Below, piece after piece: positions 18,167-27,365 of a DNA stretch of 64,000 bases (positions are counted from its first letter, which is position 1; the number at the start of each line of letters is the position of its first letter). The stretch is from CAWARU01 sp963784575 (GTDB taxonomy: Bacteria; Pseudomonadota; Gammaproteobacteria; UBA6186; Azoamicaceae): NCBI GenBank assembly GCA_963784575.1, contig CAWARU010000001.1:2170001-2234000 (forward strand), given 5' to 3'. Position numbers and translations under genes: made by a program. Under the pieces are notes generated by a model, which was not told the DNA's origin, did no database searches, and saw only the letters and a program-made list of their open reading frames with translations.

Positions 18167-21100
18167 TCAGTTTACATATTTTTTAATATTGCGGCCAGGT
18201 TTACTATCCTTTACCATATTGCCAGTAACTGGATCAAACTCACCTAAATGCTTCTTACCCAACTTATCATACATCTCAACAGTCCCATGTTGACTATCCC
18301 ATTCTAACAATTTTCCGTTTGGCAATTCCCATCTCCTCCGGATTCCACCACCTATTTGTGGAGTCATACCTTCTATTCTTACAGCATTTTTGAACCCCGG
18401 TAACTCCTTAGGGGGAGAAAAATATTGTTTATATGGTTGCAGGGCATGAGGTCTAACTGTTTTTGTAAATTTCCCTTTCGTTTTTGCCGCGAAGCCTACA
18501 AACAACACTCCAAGACCCGCTTTGTCTTCTTTGCTTAATCCATATTCATCACACAGCTGGGATAGTTCAGAATAAGCTTGTTCTGCACGATTTGAAAGTG
18601 CTTGTTTCTCTTTTTCAATATCTATTCCAGTTCTTTTTGAAGCTTCATGCAGTTCTATTCCTTCTATTAAACCAAGAGCTTGCGAGCCTATATCCATTAA
18701 CATTGCTGCTCTGGGATTTTCATCTCTTAACTTCTGTATAGCGCTACCTGCTTTTGCCACTCCTTTTAAAGCTAGTTTTCCAATTTCGCGACCCGCTTTT
18801 CTGAATAAGCCAAGCTCCTCAGAAACAACTTCGGTTTCATAAGCTTGGACTTCAGATTTTGCCATAGAATTTTTCGTTGGGCTATGCTGTGTATCAATCT
18901 CAGCACTAATAAAGTCATCATAGGATCTTAATCCGGTAGTTTCTCCTTGTTTTGCTGGATGGGATTTTTTTGAGGCTTGTGTTCCAAATTCCTTTGTTAA
19001 TTTCACTATTGCAGGTTTATCTTCTTTTTCTTTAGCTGTTATGGGTTTGGCTCCTATAGATTTTGGTGTTTTAGCCTTTTTATCTACATGCTGGGAAGGT
19101 TTTGCTACCTTATCAGTGTGTTTGTCTGCAAAAACCTTATTGCTACGCTCTGCTGCAGAAATATCCGACAAGAGTTGTCCAAGGCTTGCACCTCCCACTT
19201 GTGCGGCGGTTGTCAACCAAATATTCGCGGCAGTTTGTACGAAGTTAGAACGGGTAATGGCGGAGGTGACTGCCGCAGAGACCAAAACCGACGTCAGCTT
19301 TTCGTTTAAGTTTCGAACAAATCCAAGTTCTCGAGAACCTCCTATGGCAATTGTGGTGCCGATGGAAGTTAAGAGAGCGGGGGAGAGTTTGCCTCCATCG
19401 AAGCCTACTTGGATTGCGGCTTTGGAGGCTGCAACTACGGCGTTGGTGACTACGCCTTGAGTGAAAACTTGGTTACCAATTTTGATAATAGTCAATTCGC
19501 TAGACTTAAATAGGGAGTTCATGTTTTGGAATGCAGTGGTGCCGCCTAAGGCGTTTCCGAGGTAAAAACCAAATGCAGAGAGCCCTGCAGATATGGCACC
19601 ATCTTTTAGAATTCGGTTGGTATTGCCAGTGAATGCAGCGGTGAGGGACCCCATTAATGCCCCTTCTACGGCTAAGGTAAGGGCTGCCATGCTGGTTGTG
19701 GAGGAGGTGATCCCAAAGGCGAGCCCGAGATTCGATGCAAGCGTTGGCGCAATTTGAGGGACGATGACAGCTACTGCAGCAATAACAGCCAGGTTCTTGA
19801 AAAAGCGTTCATTTAGTTTGTGTTTGGCATGTTTGTAATCAGAATCGATTTGCTCTCTTAAGTCTGCAAAGGTATTGCGGATTGATTGAACTGCGTTATT
19901 ATATTGCTGCAAAACTTCGGAGTCTGCCGCATGGAGCGAATTTATGACGTTGTTTATTTCAGCGATATGTTTATTAAAGGCGAGCTCTCGTTCATTGAGC
20001 CAATGCTCGAGCTCTTGTTTTTCAGCAAGGAAGGCTTTCTTCATTGCCGCCTCTTCCTTGTCCATTTTCTGCTGCATCTCATCACGAGTCTTTTGCCAGA
20101 TTGCCATTTTATTCTTTAATGTCAATTTTGGAGGAGTAGAGATTAACCCAGAATTTATTGCTCCCTGCGTCATCTGGTAGAATTTTGCACCAATAAAGTT
20201 TTTAACATTGAGGTTAAATAGTACTTGGTGCTCCTTTTGATATTCAAGAGACTCTTTGGCGGCAGTGTCTGTCACAGCCAATGTTACCTGCCCCATTCCA
20301 AAGACTTGTTTCCCGAATTCTGCAATAATACTCGCGGTACCTGCGATAAAGAGTTCAGGATGAGTTTTATAGAGCTCTTCTATTACTTTAGGGTTTTCGG
20401 GGGCAAGTTTTAATTTCAGAGCAAGTTCTTTCGCTTTGTTTTTCAATTGCATACTTTTGATAATATAGTCATAGTCCTTTTCGTCTTCTAAAGTTGCGTC
20501 AAGCATGTCAAAATCAATAAATACGCAATGCAGCGCTCGGGTCGCCATAAAGAATTGCTGTGCAAAATCCATAACTTGTTGTTTGTAAGTGTCTTCTATA
20601 GAACCCTGAGCAATTATTTCCTTGAGGTGTGTGAGCATTATCATCATTGGAAATACATAAAGTGCATAAGGCTCTACTCTGCTTAACCACAGGTAATAAC
20701 TTAACATCGCTTCTATTTTCTGGATAGGCTCAGGGTATTTATCGAGATATCTTTGAGTTCTACTGCATTCTGCATCGAAAGCAGCAATGGTATCTCCGTC
20801 TGACGTTTTTAAGACTTCTCGAATACCAAGAATGGGTTCATCATTCAAGATATACGCCAACTTTGGTATCTGTGTTTTGGCCAAAGTTGAGGTGGTTTCA
20901 TGATTAGCATTTTCATGATTGATATCAATACCTGCCTTCTTTAAGACATTAAATAATTCTAATGAGAGCTTTTGAGAGAGAATTGCTCTTTGTAAGGCAT
21001 CATAACCTTTTGCGTCAACACTATTGATGTAGGCACCTTGAGAGAGACAAGCTTCTACTGCCTTCCAATCCCCAAGTTCTGCGGCGCTGAATAGTTTCAG

Positions 21101-23440
21101 CGCAAGTTCAGATTGGCTCTTCAAACTCGCATTCATTAATTGTAAAGTTTCTGGGGATAAGACTAAACCCAAAGGTTTTGGGGCAAAATGATGTTCCAAG
21201 GCGTTTAAATTCATAGCGTGCGGCCAGCAAAATATCCCGCGTCTGCCTCTCGCAAAAACAAAGATGTGGTTTTGATGTTTGACGCGTAATGAATGCACTT
21301 GAATGGTTGAAAAATGCGGCTCTGCATTCCAGCCTGTACCATCTGCCAGCGGAACATGGAAGGGTAATGGAAGCCAGTTGTTTGTTCCGGGATTGAAGGC
21401 ATGTGCCATAACTCCCTGCCCGCCACGGCCAAATAATAATACGTAATCGTTTCCCTGGTGTCCTTCAGCAATACCCATTTGAATCGTGGACCAATAACAC
21501 TTTTGATCCCAACCACATCTGTCTGCCCAGGCTGGACCAGGAGCATGATGTTTCAATGCTGAAGTATTGGGATTATAAGACCATAAACCGATCCCATAAG
21601 TGCTTCGTGCTATCAAAAATAGATAGTCTTCTCCTTTAATCCGTCCCACTTTGATTTGGATGGTCCCATAATATTGTTCTGGAGCCCAACCAGTGAAATC
21701 AGAACAATTAGGTCCAGGTGTAAATCCAGACCATTTGTAAGTGTTGGGGTCGAAAAATCCTATCTTAACGCCAGCTGCTTCACGGTACACTAATACGATT
21801 TTATCTAAACCATGAGCGTCCCGCGCTGTCGCCAATTGTAAGGTAGAATAATATTGTTTATGAGCCCAGCCGCTGCTATCTGAACAACAAGGTCCCGCAC
21901 CGCATCCAAACCATTGATAAGTATTTGGGTCAAAAACCCACATCATAGTCCCGGCACCAGCACGATACAATAAAAATATTTTTTCTTTTCCATCTGCGGT
22001 CCGTGCTGTAGTTAGACGAAATGTGGAGTAATATTGTTCATGCGCCCAGCCGCTGCCATCAGAACAAGCTGGGCCCGGGCCGCATTCTGTCCACTTACAA
22101 GTATGCGGATCGTAGCAAGACATATGAATTCCATACCCACTACGAATCAATAAGAATAATTTATCTAAACCATCAGCTGTATGTGCTTTAATCAAACGGA
22201 TGGTACTATAGTATGGATGGGCTCCATAACCAGATGCATCTGCATACAAGGGCCCTCTCGGAAGTGTGGTCCAGGTTTCTTTGGTAAAATCATAACTATG
22301 TAGATGGATCCCGTTGCCAGCACGGCCAAGCACAAATAATTGCTGTTCGCCATTGACCTTGGCAAAGACACTTCTGATGGTTGAATTGTATTTTGGATCA
22401 CTCCAACCCCCTTCATTACACCAGTCAGGACCCCCCGCAACTAACCCAGAATAGTTTTGTGCTCTGATTAATTCTTCCCATTCGCAGTCTAGAAGATAAG
22501 TCTTGACTCGAAAATCGGGATGTTCATTTGCTAATTCAACTGCGGTTTTTTTTAGCTTATTTTCTTTGTGGGCAACGTCAGCGCCAGCCTCAACTAAAGC
22601 ATGAATAACTTCAAACGACTGCTTACTCAAAATGGCGAGCTGCAAAACGCTATAGCCATCTGCGTCCAAAACATTGGGGTCGGCTTTAGCCTTAACTAAA
22701 AATGGAACTAATTTAGGTTGATGCTTAATTGCATAAAGCAGCGCATTGTAGCCTTCCGGATGGCTGAAATTAATATCTGCTCCCAGGTCTAATGCAGCCT
22801 GCAGAGCATCACTATCGCCTTTTCGCAAAGCAAGCCAAAATTTTTCCGTATTGGATACCACCTCTCGCAGAGCATCAATCACGGATTCGTGATTCTGCAA
22901 TTCTGCCAAATCAAAAGCGGTATATCCATCAGAATGCGTCCTGCACAAATTAACACCATTTGCGCATAAAAGTTTCACAATAGCAGCTTGATTATGTTCC
23001 GCCGCAATGTGTAAAGGGAGCAGTGAGAAAAAGAACAATCTTAGGGAAATATTGCTATTTTTAAGCAACGCTTCAACAACTTTAACATCCCCGCTCATAC
23101 AAGCCATCAAAGCCGCTTTGACTAATCGCATATTGTTCTTTACATTTTGGCACGCAATCTCAAAGGCTTGTTTTCTTTGTGTCTGCGCTGCTTCAAGCTG
23201 CTGAATTGCAGCTGTTTTTTCTTTCAGATGCTGCGCCGTTTCCTGTTGTTTTACTACTTCAAGATTGGCACGTTCTGCAGCTAATTTAGCGAGTTCATTT
23301 TGAAGTTCCGAATTTAATTCGGCTAAAATTCTAGATTCGTCCTCTGAAATTTTTTCAATACTTTGATCGTATTGTTTGCGAAGGTCGTGTTTGCCAGATA
23401 CTTTATTGAATCCTTTCTTTACCTCTTTCCAAAAACCCAT
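18167..23440 (-). CDS. Giant polymorphic toxin: ankyrin / beta-propeller / pretoxin region / colicin E3-type rRNase
   Basis: 1757 residues, start ATG with GGAG seven bases upstream. About 20-100: charged coiled coil. About 105-300: ankyrin repeats (LPLHIAAEHNQAAIVKLL, GYNALLYAI, GYSVLQLAI). About 345-745: seven repeats of about 57 residues with GW..YYSTI...LL.R...G, matching seven-bladed lectin-like propellers of the Photorhabdus PLL type. About 785-850: more ankyrin. About 880-1190: helical and coiled coil. About 1200-1430: hydrophobic Ala/Gly-rich region like pretoxin segments of contact-dependent toxins. About 1674-1757: colicin E3-type cytotoxic domain with EWDSQHGTVEMY, HLGEFDPVTGN and GRNIKKY; catalytic residues correspond to D1715, H1718, E1722 and R1750. 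Colicin E3 cleaves 16S rRNA at the decoding site. The delivery route is unknown; no two-partner transporter, VgrG or signal peptide is seen. Intact. Confidence 0.9.
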   Translation of the reverse strand: MGFWKEVKKGFNKVSGKHDLRKQYDQSIEKISEDESRILAELNSELQNELAKLAAERANLEVVKQQETAQHLKEKTAAIQQLEAAQTQRKQAFEIACQNVKNNMRLVKAALMACMSGDVKVVEALLKNSNISLRLFFFSLLPLHIAAEHNQAAIVKLLCANGVNLCRTHSDGYTAFDLAELQNHESVIDALREVVSNTEKFWLALRKGDSDALQAALDLGADINFSHPEGYNALLYAIKHQPKLVPFLVKAKADPNVLDADGYSVLQLAILSKQSFEVIHALVEAGADVAHKENKLKKTAVELANEHPDFRVKTYLLDCEWEELIRAQNYSGLVAGGPDWCNEGGWSDPKYNSTIRSVFAKVNGEQQLFVLGRAGNGIHLHSYDFTKETWTTLPRGPLYADASGYGAHPYYSTIRLIKAHTADGLDKLFLLIRSGYGIHMSCYDPHTCKWTECGPGPACSDGSGWAHEQYYSTFRLTTARTADGKEKIFLLYRAGAGTMMWVFDPNTYQWFGCGAGPCCSDSSGWAHKQYYSTLQLATARDAHGLDKIVLVYREAAGVKIGFFDPNTYKWSGFTPGPNCSDFTGWAPEQYYGTIQIKVGRIKGEDYLFLIARSTYGIGLWSYNPNTSALKHHAPGPAWADRCGWDQKCYWSTIQMGIAEGHQGNDYVLLFGRGGQGVMAHAFNPGTNNWLPLPFHVPLADGTGWNAEPHFSTIQVHSLRVKHQNHIFVFARGRRGIFCWPHAMNLNALEHHFAPKPLGLVLSPETLQLMNASLKSQSELALKLFSAAELGDWKAVEACLSQGAYINSVDAKGYDALQRAILSQKLSLELFNVLKKAGIDINHENANHETTSTLAKTQIPKLAYILNDEPILGIREVLKTSDGDTIAAFDAECSRTQRYLDKYPEPIQKIEAMLSYYLWLSRVEPYALYVFPMMIMLTHLKEIIAQGSIEDTYKQQVMDFAQQFFMATRALHCVFIDFDMLDATLEDEKDYDYIIKSMQLKNKAKELALKLKLAPENPKVIEELYKTHPELFIAGTASIIAEFGKQVFGMGQVTLAVTDTAAKESLEYQKEHQVLFNLNVKNFIGAKFYQMTQGAINSGLISTPPKLTLKNKMAIWQKTRDEMQQKMDKEEAAMKKAFLAEKQELEHWLNERELAFNKHIAEINNVINSLHAADSEVLQQYNNAVQSIRNTFADLREQIDSDYKHAKHKLNERFFKNLAVIAAVAVIVPQIAPTLASNLGLAFGITSSTTSMAALTLAVEGALMGSLTAAFTGNTNRILKDGAISAGLSAFGFYLGNALGGTTAFQNMNSLFKSSELTIIKIGNQVFTQGVVTNAVVAASKAAIQVGFDGGKLSPALLTSIGTTIAIGGSRELGFVRNLNEKLTSVLVSAAVTSAITRSNFVQTAANIWLTTAAQVGGASLGQLLSDISAAERSNKVFADKHTDKVAKPSQHVDKKAKTPKSIGAKPITAKEKEDKPAIVKLTKEFGTQASKKSHPAKQGETTGLRSYDDFISAEIDTQHSPTKNSMAKSEVQAYETEVVSEELGLFRKAGREIGKLALKGVAKAGSAIQKLRDENPRAAMLMDIGSQALGLIEGIELHEASKRTGIDIEKEKQALSNRAEQAYSELSQLCDEYGLSKEDKAGLGVLFVGFAAKTKGKFTKTVRPHALQPYKQYFSPPKELPGFKNAVRIEGMTPQIGGGIRRRWELPNGKLLEWDSQHGTVEMYDKLGKKHLGEFDPVTGNMVKDSKPGRNIKKYVN

Positions 23441-23839
23441 AAGAATACTCCATTACTGATTACATAGTCTATGTAAGGGGACAACAATCCTTAAGAAACG
23501 GGACAGAAAATAATATTACCAAGACCAAGGTAAACCACAAGAGATCATTTTCTTATTTTTTTGTAAGTTATTTCTTACAAAATTTGGCTTAAGCTATTTA
23601 TTATTCTTACAAATCTGACTACTGGCTAAAGGATGGGTAAACTCTAAGACTCTTAAATTGTAATACATTGTCATACGATGGTCATATAAAGTGAGAGGGA
23701 ATTTACAAGGAAAATAGCAAGATATTGCTACAATGTAGCTTATTGAATTAAAGAATGTGAAGTTACAGCTCTTTTTCGGGCTTTGAATGTAACACTCCAA
23801 TGACATGATTTCAGCTTGTTTTATGATAGCCCCCGCTGC
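23441..23839. other. Non-coding spacer between AnkH-like gene and toxin
   Basis: 399 AT-rich bases. It holds the toxin ribosome site (GGAG near 23450) and presumably its promoter, since the previous gene on this strand ends at 23840. No convincing -35/-10 pair, terminator or gene is seen; a 70-codon open frame here has unlikely composition. Confidence 0.5.
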
Positions 23840-25264
23840 CTATCCCCGAAGCCTCAAGGTCGTAAAATCCAAACCAGCAAGCCTTAACACTTCAGCAAAA
23901 TCTTTTCCAATATCGCCGGCAGCTTTTGTGAGATACACCTTAATATAACCTTTTAGGATGTAATTTAAATCAGGTTCTGTCAGGACTTTCAAGATCTTCT
24001 TGGCGCGAGTCATTTCCTTAGGCTGTCTTGGGCTGCATCTTTGTAACAGAATTGCGCCTATGATAGAAGCCTTGGCAGCTTTATGCGCTAAATCTTTGCT
24101 GGCATAAATATCCTGAATGCATTCATCAAGCACGCGATCTCGGTCCCATTCTACCCAGGTGTCATAATAGGACATAATAGAATTTTTAAGTGAAGCGAGC
24201 TCACCACGATTGTTCGGATCCCCCCGAAACATGAGCATCAACATCATGGCGGGAACACTTGCTTCCACATTGGCCCAAGAACAGTTACCGCTCACTTGAT
24301 AACGTGCTGGCAATGTTGTAAAAGGCGTTAATTGCAGTAATTTTTTGATTTCGGTATTGATGTATTCATTGTTTTTATTATTATACATTAAGTCTTTCAT
24401 GAAACTCGCATTCAGAGCATAAGGGTTGCCCACTTGATAAGCGATGACAGTATCGACAATTCTTTTGACGCCGCGATCATTTTTAGCAAAAAGTTTGCTG
24501 CCATATTTTACAAAAGTGATGGCGTGTCCTTCATAGGAAACGGGTATCACACTCAAATCTCGATTTAACAATTCATTAATTTCTTTATCATGGGCTTTGG
24601 GGCCTTCCATGGTGTATCTGAATTGTACTAATTCGGATGCTTCGCGCAGGGTGCGGATAATCTTTTGCAGCACATTGGAGAAAGCCGAAAAAGCCTTACC
24701 TTCTTTACTATTAAAAAATGTGATCAGAGTTCGTAAGATGATACCCACGGTAAATTCAAGATAAAATCCTTCAAAATCAAGCTCTATAAATTGTCCCTTG
24801 GTGTTAATGATATCGCCCTTGCCAACCAATTCGAATCGATGTCCAATAAGTTTTGCGGTGATGTAATCATTTGCAAAAGACAGATCTGCGCCATTGTTGA
24901 CCAGCAATTGAATCAACTCGCTTTCGCCTCGCAAAATGGGATTGACGAGAATTGGCTGACCATCTGAGGAATAATGATTGGGATTTGCTTTATTTTCGAG
25001 AAACAATTTAGCGAGTGGCAGATTGCGTCGGTTGACCGCCCATTGTAATGCGGTTTGACCCGTAATATCTCTGAGATCGATTTTTGCACCCTGTTGCAGG
25101 AGTAATTGCGCCTCATCAAATTTATTGCAAATGGTTGCCTGAATTAAGGGAATAAATCCCCAAACATCGCGTTCATTGACATTGGCGCCCGCTTCAATCA
25201 ATTGTTTAACGCCTGCATAGGAACCATACAGTATTTCTCTAGAGATAGATTGCGTAGCGGCCAC
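23840..25264 (-). CDS. ankH: AnkH/LegA3-like effector: ankyrin repeats plus cysteine-protease-like domain
   Basis: 474 residues, close to the 464 of Legionella AnkH, a core Dot/Icm effector. Residues about 5-135 hold four ankyrin repeats (VKQLIEAGANVNERDVWG, GQTALQWAVNRRNLP, ELIQLLVNNGADLSF). The rest looks like a cysteine hydrolase: His247 in YEGHAITFVKYG, Asn262/Asp263 in FAKNDRG and Cys328 in SGNCSWANVEAS give the order His-Asp-Cys seen in adenain/Ulp-type proteases. Start is GTG, seven bases after the preceding gene's stop, suggesting coupled translation. Function in host cells is inferred from the Legionella relative; the match is by architecture and motifs, not alignment. Confidence 0.68.
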   Translation of the reverse strand: MAATQSISREILYGSYAGVKQLIEAGANVNERDVWGFIPLIQATICNKFDEAQLLLQQGAKIDLRDITGQTALQWAVNRRNLPLAKLFLENKANPNHYSSDGQPILVNPILRGESELIQLLVNNGADLSFANDYITAKLIGHRFELVGKGDIINTKGQFIELDFEGFYLEFTVGIILRTLITFFNSKEGKAFSAFSNVLQKIIRTLREASELVQFRYTMEGPKAHDKEINELLNRDLSVIPVSYEGHAITFVKYGSKLFAKNDRGVKRIVDTVIAYQVGNPYALNASFMKDLMYNNKNNEYINTEIKKLLQLTPFTTLPARYQVSGNCSWANVEASVPAMMLMLMFRGDPNNRGELASLKNSIMSYYDTWVEWDRDRVLDECIQDIYASKDLAHKAAKASIIGAILLQRCSPRQPKEMTRAKKILKVLTEPDLNYILKGYIKVYLTKAAGDIGKDFAEVLRLAGLDFTTLRLRG

Positions 25265-25270
25265 GATGGC

Positions 25271-25978
25271 TTAAGCTCCTGGTGGCCTTGGAACAGGGGG
25301 TGTCCAAGAGGGGCGTGGTTGATACTTGAGCTCTTCTTCCAAGACAGGTTTTTTCTTCATATCATCCAATGCCATCTTATATTTTATCACAAGCTCATTC
25401 ACCTGCTTTTGCACTGGCTTATAAGCAGGTTGAATCTTGGCTTTGGCTTTGAATTCAGCCTTCATCTTATTCAGAAGTTTTAATTTGTCTTCCAATTTCT
25501 TTTTGATTTGATTTTGAATTTCTGTTCTATCTAGGGTGGGATTAACACCCAATTCAGTTAAGAAATCCTGATCGAGATTATCCAATTCCATGGGCATACC
25601 GCCCATGTCAGGAAGTAAGGGATGTTTTTCAATTGGAATGTTATCGCCAGAAGGACCGCTTGCTTGTTGTCGAAAATTAATTTCTTCCGGTGCGTTCTCA
25701 GGACGATTCATATAGTCATTGAGTTTGCGGGCCGCTTTATCGATTCTTTGTTGAATGTTCTCCACTTCGGCGATCTTCTGCTCGTCTTTTAATTTTCCAA
25801 TATAGTGTACCTGCTCCAAAATTTTTCCAATGAATTGATCAAATCCTTTGAGTCTTCTGAGATCTGCCTGACGGGTTTCTTCATTGTGATCTTTTTGGAA
25901 TGCCAAGATATCATTGGGATTGTTGTTTTGGGATTCTTTTATTTCCATAGTATTCTTCAGCCTATAGATTTTTTGCAT
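25271..25978 (-). CDS. Hypothetical coiled-coil protein upstream of the AnkH-like gene
   Basis: 235 residues, not recognised; an ATG at 25948 (MEIKESQNNN) is an alternative start. Highly charged, with predicted helical segments rich in Lys, Glu and Gln (KKKLEDKLKLLNKMKAEFK) and a Pro-rich C-terminus (RPSWTPPVPRPPGA). No signal peptide or membrane segment. It ends six bases before the AnkH-like start, so the two are almost certainly one operon; it might be a chaperone, partner or second effector. Confidence 0.75.
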   Translation of the reverse strand: MQKIYRLKNTMEIKESQNNNPNDILAFQKDHNEETRQADLRRLKGFDQFIGKILEQVHYIGKLKDEQKIAEVENIQQRIDKAARKLNDYMNRPENAPEEINFRQQASGPSGDNIPIEKHPLLPDMGGMPMELDNLDQDFLTELGVNPTLDRTEIQNQIKKKLEDKLKLLNKMKAEFKAKAKIQPAYKPVQKQVNELVIKYKMALDDMKKKPVLEEELKYQPRPSWTPPVPRPPGA

Positions 25979-26076
25979 ATTTTGCGTATATTGTTACAAT
26001 AATTTAGGCACAATATTTTGCTACTAGTTCAATTTTATCATATCCCAGTCTGATCCAGCCTATTAGGAGCGTGCAT

Positions 26077-26710
26077 ATGCATTTATATCAATCCTCGTTC
26101 AAAACTCCACTTGGTCAATTTCTAGGTATAGCTACTGAATATGGGTTATTCTCTTTGACTTTTCAAGAGGATGAATCCAATTGGATTGAGGCTAAGAATA
26201 AAACGTTATCTTAGCATAGCTAGCATAGAGGGTAGCCATGAGGATAAACATTCTGCCGAAATAAGTGGTAAAAAGCAAAGTAAAAAGAGTAAAAGAAGCG
26301 AAATTCTTAAAAAATCTGGGAAAATCCGGTTAAGTACAGTCCGGTTAAATACAGAAGGCCTCAAAAAATCAAAGATCCTCCAGCAAACTGAGGAATGGCT
26401 AGAGAATTATTTCTCAAGAAAGTTTTCAAATTTGAAAATGCCTGTCCTTGACCTACATGGGACCCCTTTTGAAGTAAAAACGTGGAAAGAATTATTAAAA
26501 ATAAAGACTGGAAAAACGACGAGTTATGGGGATATAGCAACGAGAATAAAGAACCCAAATGCGCAGCGTGCGGTGGGTAGGGCGGTTGGCTCAAATCCAA
26601 TTGCGATCATGGTACCCTGCCATCGCATTATAGGGGCTAATGGAGCTCTGACAGGGTTCCGAGGCGGCTTAAATCGTAAGGTATGGTTGTTGGAGCATGA
26701 AGATTCTTAA
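26077..26710 (+). pseudogene. ogt: Methylated-DNA-protein-cysteine methyltransferase, frame broken
   Basis: Repairs O6-methylguanine by moving the alkyl group to its own cysteine. The 5' part (ATG 26077, AGGAG eight bases upstream) encodes MHLYQSSFKTPLGQF and EYGLFSLTFQ, the normal N-terminal domain, but stops at 26214. The rest lies one frame over: ILQQTEEWLENYF, GTPFEVKTWKELLKI, and the active site IMVPCHRIIGANGALTGFRGG. A one-base insertion before about 26214 would explain this. An internal ATG at 26171 in the second frame could give a 179-residue product lacking the N-terminal strands. The join also contains a Lys/Ser-rich stretch not usual in the family. It may be decay or a consensus error. 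Confidence 0.85.
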
Positions 26711-26760
26711 GTTAGATAAAGCTCTCGATGGCTTCTACTCTTAAGGCCTCTGATAATGCG

Positions 26761-26818
26761 ACGAGAGAGGGCCAATTGAAATTCGCTAGGCTGAGACGAA
26801 TTGCAATGGTCCTCTCGT
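26761..26818. terminator. Hairpin between convergent ogt and HU-like genes
   Basis: ACGAGAGAGGGCCAATTG at 26761 pairs imperfectly with CAATGGTCCTCTCGT ending at 26818, separated by about 12 bases around GCTAGGCTGAGA. Placed between converging genes, it is suited to act as a bidirectional terminator. Confidence 0.5.
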
Positions 26819-27180
26819 TATTCAGCAACCGCCTCTTTCAACACTTTCAACGCCGAGATCTTAATCGCATGGCGTGCCGGTTTTCCTGGAATTTCAACTT
26901 CCTGACCGGTCAATGGGCTCACCATATTTCGTGATTTTGTGGCTTTTTTCTTAATGCGACGAATTTTGACGCCAGTCATTGGGATAGTGAACTCACCCGA
27001 GCCACGTTTTCTCATGTGAGATACAATCAACTCTGTCAATGAATTGAAAACCGTTTCAATTTGACTTTTACTTAAGCCAGAAGTGTCTGCCAGTGTCCGC
27101 AAAATATCAATTCGAGTTTGCTTCTCACGTCCTAGATTTTGCTTTGTTATGTTGGTCTTTTTCGCTTTTTTAATTGCCAT
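26818..27180 (-). CDS. HU/IHF-family DNA-binding protein
   Basis: About 120 residues; the ATG at 27180 is preferred because GGAG lies seven bases upstream. After a basic N-terminal extension (MAIKKAKKTNITKQN) comes the HU fold: ILRTLADTSGLSKSQIETVF dimerisation helices, then GSGEFTIPMTGVKIRRI and a beta arm with NMVSPLTGQEVEIPGKPARH. HU proteins bend DNA and compact the nucleoid. The extension and lack of the usual PRNPKTGE sequence make it an atypical member. Confidence 0.85.
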   Translation of the reverse strand: MAIKKAKKTNITKQNLGREKQTRIDILRTLADTSGLSKSQIETVFNSLTELIVSHMRKRGSGEFTIPMTGVKIRRIKKKATKSRNMVSPLTGQEVEIPGKPARHAIKISALKVLKEAVAE

Positions 27181-27365
27181 AATTATCTCCATTTTTTACA
27201 ATTTGTAAAAACAACTTTATTAACCACTATTAACAATATTTTTAGGCGACATTATTAATAAGATTTTGTATGTGATGCCGATTATGACAAGTAAGCATCA
27301 TGAAAGCAAGTTTTTTTAACTAAGGTTATCCCGAGCTGCATTAATGTTTATCAGGAGTTCTACAC

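Noticed and set aside
23594..23806. 70-codon minus-strand open frame upstream of the toxin gene
   Set aside because: Composition (many Cys, Tyr, Ser, Phe), no ribosome site and no recognisable motif; probably chance in AT-rich spacer.
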